From contig BPQB01000008.1 in the NCBI GenBank assembly GCA_019973155.2, forward strand, positions 620,001-684,000: a stretch of DNA of 64,000 nucleotides, written 5' to 3'. The stretch is from Phanerochaete sordida (Eukaryota; Basidiomycota; Agaricomycetes; Polyporales; Phanerochaetaceae). Within the stretch, counting starts at the first letter, position 1. The number at the start of each line of letters is the position of its first letter. The notes under the pieces were generated by a model. That model made no database searches. It was not told where the DNA came from and saw nothing but the letters and a program-made list of their open reading frames with translations. The position numbers were made by a program, and so were the translations under genes. Shown here piece after piece: positions 46,773-58,323 of this stretch.

Positions 46773-48004
46773 CTATTCGAATGGCAGCGACTCCAGATCA
46801 AAGAGCTCAGGCAGGTTCTCCCAAAAACCGCGTGTTTCGGACTGCACCTCGCGAGAAAGTTCTCGACGACAGCCCGTGCAAACTACAGCAAGAGCCTCGT
46901 CCTCCGGATCATCGGACTGAAGCTCCTGTTCCAACGCTTGCAGCGCCGCGATAGGGCCGCTGCCAGAATACATGCTCTCTGCCGCGGGGTGCTCCTTAAC
47001 CCACCACTTCTCCAGATTATATAGGCAACTCTGCCTGCCTGGGCGCAGTATGTCCTCGATGTGTTCCATGAGCCCCCACGTCGCGGTGTGGACGTTTTCG
47101 TAAACAACATCGTGCAGGTATCGCACGGTGCGCTCACGCCCGACCATGAGCCGATCCATGTCCTCGAAAGTGAGCAGCGTCGCATCCGCCCATCGGTCAT
47201 ACGGCCTTGGAAGGAGCGGCTTCCGGGTAGAGATATGGCTCAGGTCGTAGAAGGCCGCAGGCAGCACAGAGCGTAGGCGTAGGTCCATGGCCAGCCGGAT
47301 TGCAGCGGCTGGGTTCCGTCAGCATGCTGCAACGACAAGAAGAGGTCTGAGACTTCACCTGGGTCCTGGAAGCACTGGGTCTGTCGAGTCTCTATCTCGC
47401 CGGAATGGCGTAGCTGGAGCCCCTTCTCGACGTGCAACCATTCATCATACATGCACGGCCAGTCGCGCTCGAGGACGGGCGTGAGTTCGCGGGAGACGCT
47501 GTCCATCTCGTACTTGGCGGCAAGCCGCAGGGGCCCGCCGATGACTTTCAGCGCGTCCACATGCTGCGGAACGATGAGCGGCTGCATGTCACTTTGGAAT
47601 GATGAGTGATGTGTGGGGTGTCATGCCTGAGAGCAATCTGAGAGCGAGGCTTACATGCTGCAGTACAGGTAGCGCAGGAGCTCGCGCACGTCTTCCCAGT
47701 CGTCCGGAAGGTCGACGCACGCCGCGCCCTCGATCTTCTCTCCCGCAGTGTTCGGTAGCTGGAACATATCGGAGAACACCGGCGAGCGCGCTGCGAGGAC
47801 GGAGCTATGGCAACGGAAGCCATACACAGGCCCATCGCCAGTGCAGCCGGGCCCGGCGCGCACGATTATGTTACCGTCGGCGAACCAGACCTTTTCGTCG
47901 CGGACGAGCTCAGTGTGCTCTGCGGTAGCCGAACCAGAGGTGCAGTCGTCGTCAGCCATCTTCCTCTTCTTGCCCTGCGAATACTGGGGTGCCGAGGAGG
48001 CCAT
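46773..48004 (-). CDS. BTB/POZ domain protein B5
   Basis: Three exons on the minus strand: 48004-47655, 47591-47359, 47308-46773; 372 residues. QGKKRKMADDD motif near residue 10, BTB at about 38-117 (VWFADGNIIVRAGPG, FRCHSSVLAARSPVF), GPLRLAAKYEMDSVSREL in exon 2, and the C-terminal module with LPAAFYDLS, SCLYNLEKWWVKEHP, CTGCRRELS and WENLPELFDLESL. Same intron phases as all members. The acceptor of intron 1 is a plain AAAG. It starts 1.16 kb from the divergent B6, to which it is very similar, so they may be an inverted duplicate pair. Confidence 0.86.
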
Positions 48005-48162
48005 TGCTTCACTCCTGCCTCACCGCTTGAAGTCAGTATAAAGCAAACGTTCCAAGACTCAGCCTCACCGGCAGACTCAGAGTAGTGCACTCCTTGTACA
48101 AAGAGGTGGACGAGAACAGAGTGGGAGCAGACGCCAGAACATGCGCTGAAACCCATCATGAA

Positions 48163-48172
48163 GGGCGCATCA
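48163..48172 (-). promoter_or_regulatory. BTB-upstream decamer, B5 copy
   Basis: TGATGCGCCC on the B5 coding strand, 159 bases upstream of the ATG. Confidence 0.5.
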
Positions 48173-49012
48173 AAGCCGCCGTAACGGTGTCGGTCTTGCC
48201 GAAGAGCGCATGAGCCTCTCGCCTTGTCCTCTTCTACCACGAAGCCTGTGAGAGGTTGAGACATCGAAAAGTAAGCGCAAGATCTTCCTCGGCTGCATCC
48301 TCGTCGGGATCTTGGGAATCGTGTCTGTTGCTCACTTGCCCGCTCGGTTTTGTCGGCAGCTTTTGCAGTATCACGGCGACGATTCTGAAACGTTTAATGA
48401 GCGGGACTTCTTCAGTACGTTGGTCTTTCTTTGAAATTTGATGCGCCTGCTGGCGAGCAATGGGGCTTGAAGCACTCGTTCATAGCCGGTTTCCGTTCTG
48501 AACCTTGTGGGGAGGACGAGGAAGGCGCACAGGGGAAGACGCAGGATAAAGAGAAAGGGATATAAAATCTGGGACAGTCTATACATAGATAGAATTGCCC
48601 ACCTGTTTTTGCGAATGAAAACTGCGAGTCCTCCTCAGCGATATCAGGCTGAGACAGTACCTTTCCTGGCGCGTAGCCTCGTGATTGCGCCGCGGTACAC
48701 TCATCGTACAGAACAATTGTCAAGTCCTAGAGAAAATATTGAGCATGCGTCAGAAGCCTCAGTGTCAATGCTGAAGCCATGAACATCCTGGAGGTATCTC
48801 AGGCTGCATGGCGATGCTCCGGATCCGGAGGGGCAACAAGTGGTAAGCAGCATACATATTTTGAGGAAAAAAGCGGGCGCAGAGAGCCCCTGCTTCTGTG
48901 AGTGTAGCTCTGCATGTATGCGTCAGGCCGCTTGCACGTTGTCTGGAGCTCGCAGAGGGGCGTCGTCGAGGTAGAAGAGAAGGCGGCGGAGAGGCGCAAG
49001 CGCGCGTCGGCG

Positions 49013-49022
49013 TGATGCGCGC
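49013..49022 (+). promoter_or_regulatory. BTB-upstream decamer, B6 variant
   Basis: TGATGCGCGC on the coding strand (one mismatch), 141 bases upstream of the B6 ATG. Confidence 0.4.
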
Positions 49023-49162
49023 TTGGAAAATACCTTTCGGCGTTTATGAAACGTTTATTCCGAACTCATCCTCCTTATTACCTAGCCTTCACACACCCAC
49101 TAGTATGCCACCAATTGCAGCGATCTACCAGCACTAATTTTGCGCTCAGAGATCAGACTAGC

Positions 49163-50373
49163 ATGGCGTCGTCCTCATCTACGCTTCCGCATTCGCAGGG
49201 AAAGAAGCGCAAGCTTGCGGACGACGGCGCGGGCCCAGCTCCAGGAGCGCACCCCGACCTCATCCGCGACGAACGCGTCTGGTTCGCGGACGGCAACATC
49301 ATCGTGCGCGCGGGGCCCGGATGCACGGGCGACGGCCTCGTGTACGGCTTCCGTTGCCATAGCTCTGTGCTCGCGGCGCGCTCGCCCGTGTTCGCGGACA
49401 TGTTCCAGCTCCCGAATACCGCGGGCGAGAAGTTCGAGGGCGCGGAATGCGTGGACCTGCCCGACGCGTGGGAGGACGTGCGCGGGCTTCTGCGCTACCT
49501 TTACGGCAGCATGTGCGTGTTCCCGCACACGCCGCGTGCCGCCACTGACGCGCCCTCAGCGACATACAGGCCCTCGTCGCCCCGCGGCACGCGGACACGC
49601 TCAAGGTCATCGGCGGGCCGCTGCGGCTCGCCGCGAAGTACGACATGGAGAGCGTCACGCGCGAGCTTGTGCCCGTGCTCGAGCGCCACTGGCCGAGCAC
49701 GTACGCCGGCTGGGTGCACGCCGAAAAGGGCTTCCGGCTGTCGCATCCCGGCGTCGTACAGATCACGCGGGAACGCTACCAGGACCCAGGTGCCTACTCA
49801 TTCCTTCTCTTACGTGTGAAACACGCTGACAGGACCGCAGCCGCGGCCGTCCGGCTCGCGATGGACCTGTGCCTGCGCTCGGTGCTGCCCGCGGCGTTCT
49901 ACGACCTGAGCCGCATCTCAATCCGCAAGCCGCTCCGCGCGGTCCCGCACGACCGCTGGGCGGACGCGGCACTGCTCAGCTGGGAGGACATGGAGCGCCT
50001 CACGATCGCGCGCGAGCGGCTCGCGCGCTACCTCGAGGAGGACCTCTTCAGAACCATCGAGCGTTCGATCACGGATCTCATGGGGCACATAGGGGACGTT
50101 TATGGCATAAGAAAGCATAGCTGCGAAGGTAACTTGGAAAAGTGGTGGGTGAGGGCACACCCCGTGCCGGGAAGGGCGTATTCAGACGGCCCGCTCGCGT
50201 CGCTGCAGGGGCTGGCGGAGGCGCTCGAAAATGAGGATTCGGACGACGAGTACCTCACCAACGTCTGCAGGGGCTGTCGGCGCGAGCTTGCGGGTGAGCT
50301 GCGGTTGGAGGCGCCGGACCTTTGGAACAAGCTACCGGAGCTCTTCGATCTAGCGTCGCTATCGTTCGATTAG
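49163..50373 (+). CDS. BTB/POZ domain protein B6
   Basis: Three exons: 49163-49512, 49560-49789, 49841-50373; 370 residues. HSQGKKRKLADDG nuclear-localisation-like motif near residue 10, BTB at about 38-117 (VWFADGNIIVRAGPG, FRCHSSVLAARSPVF, DAWEDVRGLLRYLYGSM), GPLRLAAKYDMESVTREL, then LPAAFYDLSRISIRKPL, SCEGNLEKWWVRAHP, CRGCRRELAGEL and WNKLPELFDLASL. This is the cleanest member and a good reference for the family structure. In the BTB core the usual DDWED is DAWED. Presumed nuclear adaptor; partner unknown. Confidence 0.87.
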
Positions 50374-51029
50374 CGTCATCTTTCCGTAGATTCCGCGTAT
50401 AGATACACGCAGCCTGCACCATGAGGGTCATGTCTTTCGACATTCCCCATGCAGACTGACGCAGCGTGCGACAAGACGTGACCATAACTGTGACGCCCCT
50501 GCTGCCAGGGAGGTCGCGCGGGAGCCTGGGCGTGTCCTCTCATACGTCGTGTAGGCCAGCACAGCCCGCGCCCTTCGCTCCGCAACATCTTCGTCAGCCA
50601 GCCTGCAGGTTTTGGCCTGCGAATGCTGAGGCGAGACAGAACGTGTTGCTCATCGCCCGACCAATAACGCAGCGGAATGCTTGCGCTGGTTCTGGATGCG
50701 GATAGCGAGTGCGGAGTGAAGGTCGAGCGACTCAGCGAGATCTGCAATCAGAGACTCATCGCGGACGACACCGACGATCGTAGCCGCGTCGGTCTTGCTG
50801 ATGGGTGACCAGTCGCCTGGCTGTCATATTTCGGACAGGAGTTTTGCTGCACTCTCGAACATTGGGACTTCGCACCTGCAGAAGGTATAGTTCTTCGTAC
50901 TCTGCCGTTGCGCCTACTCCGCTCAAATGCTGCCGCCAGGAGTGGACGGACTCTTCGATGAGAAGCTGAAAACCGGTGTCGCTAATCCCTGGACGTGTGC
51001 GATAATAAGAGAAAACACTCTATGCACAA
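50374..51029. other. Convergent intergenic B6/B7
   Basis: 3' regions of both genes. Short minus-strand frames only; no gene seen. Confidence 0.45.
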
Positions 51030-52239
51030 CTATTCGAATGGTAGCGACTCTAGATCGAACAGCTCAGGCAACTTGTCCCAAAACGTACGTGCCTCATCCT
51101 CCAGTTCGCCCGAGAACGCGCGCCGACAGGCCCTACAGACGTGTTCGAAAGTCTCGTCATGATCCGGCACCTCGGACTCCAGCTCATCCCTCAACTCCTT
51201 CAGCGCCGCGAGCGGCCCGATGGAATACATGTGCGCCGCCGTGGGGTGCGCGCGCGCCCACCACTTCGCAAGGTTCACCGCACAGTCGTCCCGCTCGCGC
51301 TCCCGGCTGTGGTACACCTCCTCCGCGATTTCGTGTATCTCGTCCTCCGCGCTCCTAAAGAGCGTGTCCTGGAGGTACCGCGCGACGCGCTCGCGCCCGA
51401 TCGTGAGCCGCGCAACGTCCGCCGGCGTGAGCAGCGCGCCGTCCGCCCAGCGCTCGTGCGCGCGCGCGCGCAGCGGCCGCCGCGTCGCGAGCCCGCTGAG
51501 TCCGTAGAACGCCGCGGGCAGCACGGCGCGCAGGCGCAGGTCCATCGCAAGCCTCACCGCCGCCGCTGGCGCCCTATCAGCATTGTCGCTCAGCATGCAG
51601 AGGCGCCAGACGTTACCTGGGTCTTGGTGGTTCTGCTCGCCGGGCGGCACGTCGCTGTGGAGCAGGCGGACGCCCTTCTCGGCGTGCACCCAAGCGTCGT
51701 ATGTGAGCGGCCAGTCGCGCTCGAGTACGGGTACAAGCTCGCGCGTGACGCTTTCCATGTCGTACTTCGCGGCGAGCCGCAGCGGGCCGCTGATGACCTT
51801 CAGCGTGTCCGCGTGCCGCAAGATTATCAGCGGCTGCATGTCTCTGTGGCAATATCAGCGGCGTGTAGCACGTCCTATCCAAAAGCTCAACGCACATGCT
51901 GCCGTAGAGGTAACGCAGCAACCCACGCACGTCCTCCGCATCATCAGGCAAATCAACGCACTCCGCGCCCTCGAACCTATCGCCCGCAGCGTTCGGCAGC
52001 TGGAACATGTCCGCGAACACGGGCGAGCGCGCCGCGAGCACCGAGCTGTGGCAGCGGAAGCCGTACACGGGGCCGTCGCCCGTGCATCCGGGTCCGGCGC
52101 GCACGATGACGTTGCCGTCCGCGAACCAGACGCGCTCGTCGCGAATTAGGGCGGTAGGTGCCCCTGAGCCCGCCGCGCCGTCGGCGAGCTTGCGCTTCTT
52201 GCCCTGGGGATGCTGTGGCGTGGATGTAGACGATGACAT
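51030..52239 (-). CDS. BTB/POZ domain protein B7
   Basis: Three exons on the minus strand: 52239-51896, 51843-51617, 51565-51030; 368 residues. PQGKKRKLADG near residue 11, BTB at about 36-115 (VWFADGNVIVRAGPG, FRCHSSVLAARSPVF, DDAEDVRGLLRYLYGSM; Trp of the DDWED motif replaced by Ala), GPLRLAAKYDMESVTREL, then LPAAFYGLS, DDCAVNLAKWWARAHP, CRACRRAFSGEL and WDKLPELFDLESL. Strongly G/C-ending codons. Decamer GGGCGCATCA lies 156 bases upstream. Confidence 0.87.
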
Positions 52240-53200
52240 GCCTATAGCTCTGCCTCAACACGCCTAAATCATATAATGGGTGTAAATACTCCGTGTAAAG
52301 CCTTGCCTCACCTTTAAAACAGGACTTGCGATGCTCGCAGGAGTGGCGAAAGGAAAGCTCGGAATAAACGCCGAGCGCCGAGATTTTCGCCGGAGGGCGC
52401 ATCACGATCGGCGCCGAGTGCCACAATGCCCCGCCGCCCGCCATCAGGCGCGTCACAGTCCAAATAAAGGTCAATATCCTGAAGCAGCCCTCCTTGTTCA
52501 ACACTTCGACGTTCTCCGTGGTCACATGTGTTCGTTCTCTTCTCTCGGGCCTTCCACTTCTCTCTACACGACCAACCGAGCTGTAGCACACTCTTGTCCC
52601 CTCCCGCCGCGCTTTCGGGGTCACGGACGTCTCCGGACGGACTCAGCTTCGCACTGCTCCGGCGGCAGTAACCGCGCCGAAGCCCGGGATGCTCACAAGG
52701 CCTGCCATCTTCGCCGCCATCGCCCTGGGTTCGGCGCTGGGACAAGCATCATGCGACTTGATCCCACCCTTGTGTAGTGTCGTCCTCGGCCAGAAGTGCG
52801 GCGCGCAATTCCTCTTGCTGGGCATATACTCACCACTCTTCATCAGATCGGACGGGTGCGCTGGGGCATCGTCGTGGGTACAACATCGCTGGGGTGAAGA
52901 GCAGGTTGCGCATATAAGGGACTCGAGATGAACAGGAGCTATCGCTGAGACTCAATAATCTCGTACGTCGTTATGCTAACAATACTTGTCTCCACCGCTA
53001 TAACGGTATTTGTATCAGTGGACAAGAGTCATACCTCCGGGCAACGCCCTCTCGAAATGCTAGAACCCTCTCTTGTGACTCAAGATACACAAGGAGTCTC
53101 CTTCTCGACGCTTGTCCGGCGCCACATCCACGCACAGCCCTCCGCTGTAGCCTATAATAGCGCCTTGGACTCGCCCGGCTGCACCAGAACGCCACTCACC
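52240..53200. other. Divergent promoter region B7/K3
   Basis: Contains the B7 decamer and TATA-like sites on the K3 side at about 52911 (CATATAAGG) and 53152 (CTATAATAG). No gene seen. Confidence 0.45.
52395..52404 (-). promoter_or_regulatory. BTB-upstream decamer, B7 copy
   Basis: TGATGCGCCC on the B7 coding strand, 156 bases upstream of the ATG. Confidence 0.5.
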
Positions 53201-56010
53201 ATGCGCCTTCCGCACCTCACAAACCTCTTCCCGGGGCTACGGCGCCGACCCGTGCCCGATGACCGACCCAGCTCTGACGGAAATCCAGCGACCAGCCCGC
53301 TACCCGCGCACCCTGTCACGCCACACCATCTCCGCCGCCTCCCGCACCTCCTCTTGAAGCGGGCACGCCGGGCAGACGTGCGCGACGTGTTCGCGCACTC
53401 GGTCCATTCCGAGGCTACAGGCGACGAAGCGACGTTCATTGGCTCGGATACCTACGGCACGCCGTCGGTCGCCCGCGACGACACGCACAGCTCTGTCCAG
53501 CCCAGCAAGGCCCCGAAGAATGCGAGGAACGTGTGTCCGCCTCCGATTGAGGTGAACGTGGCGCAACAGGTAGAAGTCACACTGCAAAGCCTTGAGCTTG
53601 AACAGCAGCGTGACTCGGATCCCTTCGCGGCGCGCCCTCCCGCTGCGCAAGCTGAAGACGGGACAGCGCCACAGTACTTGCTGCCACAGCCGCACCGCAA
53701 CGCACCACCGCGTCCTCGCAGGTCGCCCCTCCGCGAGGCTGCTACGGCCCAGTCGTCGCCATCTCTGTCGCCCAAAGCGTTGTCGGACGCTGGGTTCCGC
53801 GAGTCGCCGTCGCCTCCCATGAGAACACCCTCAGCAAGCTCGATGGCGCTGCTGATGCGGCCTGCCTCGCGCGCTTTGCAGGAAACCGCACGAGATAAGG
53901 CGCATATACCCAGCGATCAAGGCCAGGACAGGAGTTCCACCGACGCCATCGCGCCCTCCTCGCCTCCACAGCGCGACGCAGAGGAGGACGCCCCGTCTTT
54001 CCCCGAACGAAGGATGTACCGGGATGTCCTGAGCACCATCGACTTCCTGTTGAACGACCCCAAGACGACGCCCGAGCAGAAGCTGGAGTCGCTGCAGGGG
54101 TTCTTGCGTGGCTCGGCAGCGATGAGGTTGTTTGTGCCTTTTGGGCAGGGGATGTACGATGGCGGAAGTCGAGGCGAAGTTAGCATCACAAGCAACAGAG
54201 ACAAAAAAGGCCACGACTCTCGTCACCAGCTGCCGCCTTCCTTTCCACCCCTACTAGACTTCCCCGCCGCACCCGCCGCCCTAGCCCTCGCGCTTCAGCA
54301 CGCACCCAACCTCGCGCCCGTCAAGCTCCCGTCTATCTCTCCCGACAATGAAGCCGCGCACGTCGCAGCCGGCCGGCTGTACTTCCACCCCAACGCGCTC
54401 GCCGCCACACGTCAGAACGACGCAGCACCACCCATAGCGCCCCCGAACGCCGGCAACAAGCGCAAGCGCAGCGCGCACTCGCTGTCGACGTTCGTCTTCC
54501 CCGCCGGCGCGCCCCCCGCCGCCTCCGCGCCCCACTCGAGCGAACACTACGGCCCCGGCGAGGGCCCGCACCAGCACCTCCCGCCGGACTTCGTGATTAC
54601 ACATCGTGAACATGCGCTCACCGTCGTCCGCAAGCTCGGCGCCGGCGCGTACGGCGCAGTGTACCTCGTGCGCGACGCCGCCGGCGCCGAGTTCGCAGCG
54701 AAGGTCATGCCGCGCGCGTACGGCGCGTACGACACCGTGCGCACCGAGTTCGAGGTGCTCCGCGACGCGGCGGCGCGCGGCGAGAGGTTCGTCGCGCGGC
54801 TTGTGATGGCGTTTGAGGATGCGCGGTTTTTGTACTTCGTCATGGTGAGTGCGGATATTTTGGGTGGGATGGCGCTGATGTGTGTCCGCAGGAAGCGTAC
54901 GTCGGCGACCTCGTCGACGTGCCCGCCCTCACCATCCACAAGCACGGCGCGAAGGCGCACTTCGACTACTACCACACCATCGCGCAGCTCGTACGCCCCT
55001 CCTCCCCGCGCCCCCGCACGCACTGACACCGCACGCGCTGACACCGCGCAGGTCCACGGCCTCGCGCGCCTGCACGCGCTCGGCTACGCGCACCTCGACA
55101 TCAAGCCCGAGAACATCCTCGTCGCGCGCACGGGCGCCGTCGCGTACGCGGACTTCGGGCTCGCGCGCCGCGTCGACGCCGCCGGGCGCGTGCGCGGCGG
55201 CGCGCCCTTCGGCACCGTCGGCTACGACGCGCCCGAGGGCTACCTCCGCGGGCTCTTCGCGGCGCCCCCGCCCTCCCCCTCCTACCCCACCTCCAACACC
55301 GAGGGTAAGGGTGACGGCGACGAGGCCAGCGCGGTGACGCAGAAGGCCGACGTCTGGAGCCTCGGCATCACCCTCGTGCGGCTCGTCACGGACGCGACGC
55401 CGTACGCGGAGCTCGTGCGCGCGCGCCTGCGCGCGTGGGGCGCCGCGGGCCCGGGCGGCGACGCGTTCGAGGCGATGCGCGAGGGCGCGGCGCGCCTCGC
55501 CGTCGCGGAGCACGACCCGCTGTGCACGCCCGAGGTGCGGCGCATCCGGGCGCACGATCCGTTTTTGTATGCGTTGTTGGCGAAGGTGCGTGTGTGCGTG
55601 TGAGGCGGGGATGGGGTGCTGATTTGTTGGTGTAGATGTTGGTGAGGGATCCGAGGCTGCGGTGGACGGCGGAGCAGCTGAAGACGCATGAGTATTTTCG
55701 GTATGTTGATTGGGATGAGTTGGAGAGGTGTGAACGTACGTCGTCGCCCTTCTGCCTTGTTGTTTATTTGATTGACCGCCGTGTGCCTCCGATAGCACTC
55801 TACGACGTCTCGAGAGGCGACGAAGCCCGCAGCGCAGACTCAAGCTCGCCACCGCCGGGCCCCTTCGACTTCTCGTACCCTCGCTCCCAAGAGCTCGGCG
55901 ACCAGCACTGCGAGCGCTGCGAAGAAGCTGCGCCAGCGCGCAAGCAGCAGAAAGTGCAGCATCAGAGGAATTCATCTGGCGATACCAACAACACGGATAA
56001 TGTGCGATGA
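53201..56010 (+). CDS. Protein kinase K3, non-RD type, with long disordered N-terminus
   Basis: Five exons: 53201-54844, 54892-54990, 55052-55585, 55636-55735, 55796-56010; 863 residues. The ATG at 53201 (CACCATG context) is chosen because the basic N-terminus (MRL..L..L..LRRR) matches K2 and the K4 frame; the open frame extends to another ATG at 52973. Residues 1-465 are Pro/Ser/Arg-rich with one helical patch. Kinase domain: Gly-rich loop GAGAYGAV near 479-487, Lys501 in FAAKVMP, HLDIKPEN from 595 (Leu for the RD Arg), DFG from 615, and DAPEGYL. A Cys/Glu/Gln-rich tail follows. Exon 2 (99 bases) and its borders match K2. A probable active Ser/Thr kinase with unknown target. Confidence 0.83.
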
Positions 56011-56199
56011 CTGCCATGAAGATCATGATACGGACGGCGATACGATACCCGCGACGAGAACGATACCCTACACGAACGCGATGAGATGATCTGCATGTAT
56101 CTTACGACGATGGACTCTAATGATAATGTGCTTACGCCCCCGCATGAGAGGCAAGCAGGCCGCATACGATGCCTTGCCCGATGCTGGCAATCACCTTGA

Positions 56200-56820
56200 A
56201 GGCTCTTGATGGCGGGAGCGTCGGGCCTTGTCGCCCGTCTGCCACTTTCGAACCAACTTCCCCACTCCTGACCGAGATCGAGCTTCCCCTGCGTCGTGCC
56301 GATGGCAGGCAGAATGTCGTGATTCCTCGCGAGCTGTACCAGGACCCTGGTACGCATCGCCTGCCCCACGAGATATGCGGAATGTTCACGTCATCCTCGC
56401 TCGCTAGCTATCCGTGCAGTTTGTCCTCTCCCGGCGGCGTACTACGAGTTGAGCAAAATCCTCGCCCGCGAGGACCTCGAGAGTCTCCAAGTCGGACGCG
56501 AGGCCGTCGCCCGGCACGTCACGCGAGTCTTCGCGCCGGCGGTCACAGCCTGAGAAGGTCTCTGCGCTGGATATCACGCGGCCTGGGCCGGCGTAGCGTC
56601 GTCGGGCGAGTGCCAGTATGCGCTGAAGACGTGGTGGCACCAGCAGTGCACGGCATTTGACGGCCGGTGGATCAGGGACGCCATCGGAACGATCAACGCG
56701 ACAGCAATGGTTCTGGACGACAGCCTTCTTGCGGTGTACGGGGACTGCCGCCACGAGCTTGCCGAGTTTATGCGACAGGAGGCACAGACACTGTGGGATG
56801 ACCTTCCCAGGTTCTTTTAG
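56200..56820 (+). pseudogene. BTB-family pseudogene lacking the BTB domain
   Basis: A remnant of exon 2 ends RELYQDPG at a GTACGC donor (56350). An acceptor at 56419 opens the last exon (PAAYYELSK, LQVGREAVARHV), which stays in frame to TAG 56818-56820 but has an internal TGA at 56551. The C-terminal module is still recognisable (WWHQQCTAF, YGDCRHELAEF, WDDLPRFF). The BTB domain and the first half of exon 2 are gone, and about 30 bases are missing before PAAYY. Confidence 0.7.
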
Positions 56821-57062
56821 CTGGCCTCGTTGCAGTCGTGATGATTGGTATGATTCCGTCTCTCGCCAAGTCATATCATATTTTACATGCAGCCATAATT
56901 TGATCATTCGGAAGGTGAGGCTATAGACATAGGTCTACGAGCAGTTGTCGAGCAGCGCGATATAGAGCTACACCAAAGACAGAAACGTCGAGAAGTACGT
57001 ATTTGTAGAGCCTGCTCGCCATATGTCAGCAAATACAGCGAGGTAAAGCCAGGTCTCGAACC

Positions 57063-58323
57063 TTAATCAGAAGTGGGAGGCGTCCAGAATGGCAGAGAGT
57101 CCAGTTCAAAGTATTCGGGTATTTTCTGCCAGAGCACCTTCGCTTTGCGCCGTAGCAAAGCCGCACAGTCGACTCGACAAGGGAGACAGAGAGCGACGAG
57201 GTGAGCTGATTTCCCCTGCTGCAAACATTCCGCAAGCTCTTCGAGAGTTTCCAATGGCGCTCTCAAGTGACGCTCTTTGGACCAGTAAGCGATGGTATTA
57301 TTGTTCTTGGACCAATCGTTCAACACTCCTTGGCAGTCACCGTGGGCATGGCACCTCCCTGGTGCGCGTTGCCGGCCGTGAAGGATGATTCGCATGAATG
57401 GATTCGTCGTGGCATTGCCTTCAAGCTTCCCCCTCAAATGGTCCGCAATACGTTCCCGGCCGACGGTAAGGCGTTCGAGATCGTCTCGATCCAAGAGTTT
57501 CGCATCAGCCCAGCGTGAGGACGTGCGCATGTACCTTGGGGGCCTGAGAAGGATTCGGCTTAGGTCATAGTAGGCTGCTGGAAGGACTGAGTTCAACTGG
57601 GCTTTCTGCGCGACCTGAATCACGGCCGCTGACACATCTGTCAGTATGCGTAACTTAAACGTACGGACAGCATCCTCGGTCACTCACCAGGATCCTGGAA
57701 CTTAGATCTAGGTACGTAGGATATTGAATGTCCCTTATTGCTCGTCTCGATACGCGAGTGCGTACGCTTGATCCCAGCCTCTCGCCGAACCCAGTCCTCG
57801 TATTGACTAGGCCAATCGCGTTCAATGATCGGCGCCAGCTGGCAGAGGACACTGTCGACTTCGTACTTCGCGGCGACCTTCAGTGGCCCACCGAACCTGT
57901 CGACGGTATCTGGACTCCATCTCCCTGGTAGGGTTATCCTAGGTCGTGTCGTCAGCAGGATGCATGCGGCGAATTGATACTGTGACAGGGCACTCACAGC
58001 AATCCGTAGATCAGACGTAGGAGGCTCCTGACATCTTCCCATCTGTCTGATAAGTCGACCCGCTCCGTGCCGTCGATGCGGCTCCCCGAGTCGTTTGGCA
58101 TCTGAAGCATCGTCTTGAAGACGTGAGAGCGGGCTGATAGGACTCCCGCATGGCACCGAAATGCATAGGTAGGCCCTTCGCCGGTGCACCCTGGGCCTGC
58201 GCATACGACGAGGTTGCCGTCTTCGAACCAAATGTCCGTATCGCGTATGAGATCAGCATGCGACTCGGAACAGCTTGTGCCGTAGGCATCCGGCGAGATG
58301 TCGTGTTCCTGCGCTGAAATCAT
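57063..58323 (-). CDS. BTB/POZ domain protein B8
   Basis: Three exons on the minus strand: 58323-57998, 57938-57688, 57628-57063; 380 residues. Starts MISAQEHDISPD; the frame continues upstream only to a GTG. BTB at about 28-108 (IWFEDGNLVVCAGPG, FRCHAGVLSARSHVF, DRWEDVRSLLRLIYGLL). Exon 2 has GPLKVAAKYEVDSVLCQL and ends KFQDPG. The C-terminal part has LPAAYYDLSRILLRPP, GRERIADHL, CLPCRVDCAALL and WQKIPEYFELDSL. It lacks the KKRK motif, and no good copy of the upstream decamer was found. Adjacent to the BTB pseudogene and closest to B9/B10 in the LPAAYYDLSRILLRPP block. Confidence 0.85.

Larger units (their letters stand above)
48005..49162. other. Divergent promoter region B5/B6
   Basis: 1.16 kb shared upstream region with the B5 decamer at 48163-48172 and the B6 variant at 49013-49022. 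No gene seen. Confidence 0.5.

Noticed and set aside
51141..52109. Plus-strand open frame of 322 codons
   Set aside because: Antisense to B7, which has BTB motifs and conserved introns.
54929..56026. Minus-strand open frame of 365 codons
   Set aside because: Antisense to K3 exons, rich in Arg/Ala/His as expected from complementing G/C-ending codons. K3 has kinase motifs, this has none.
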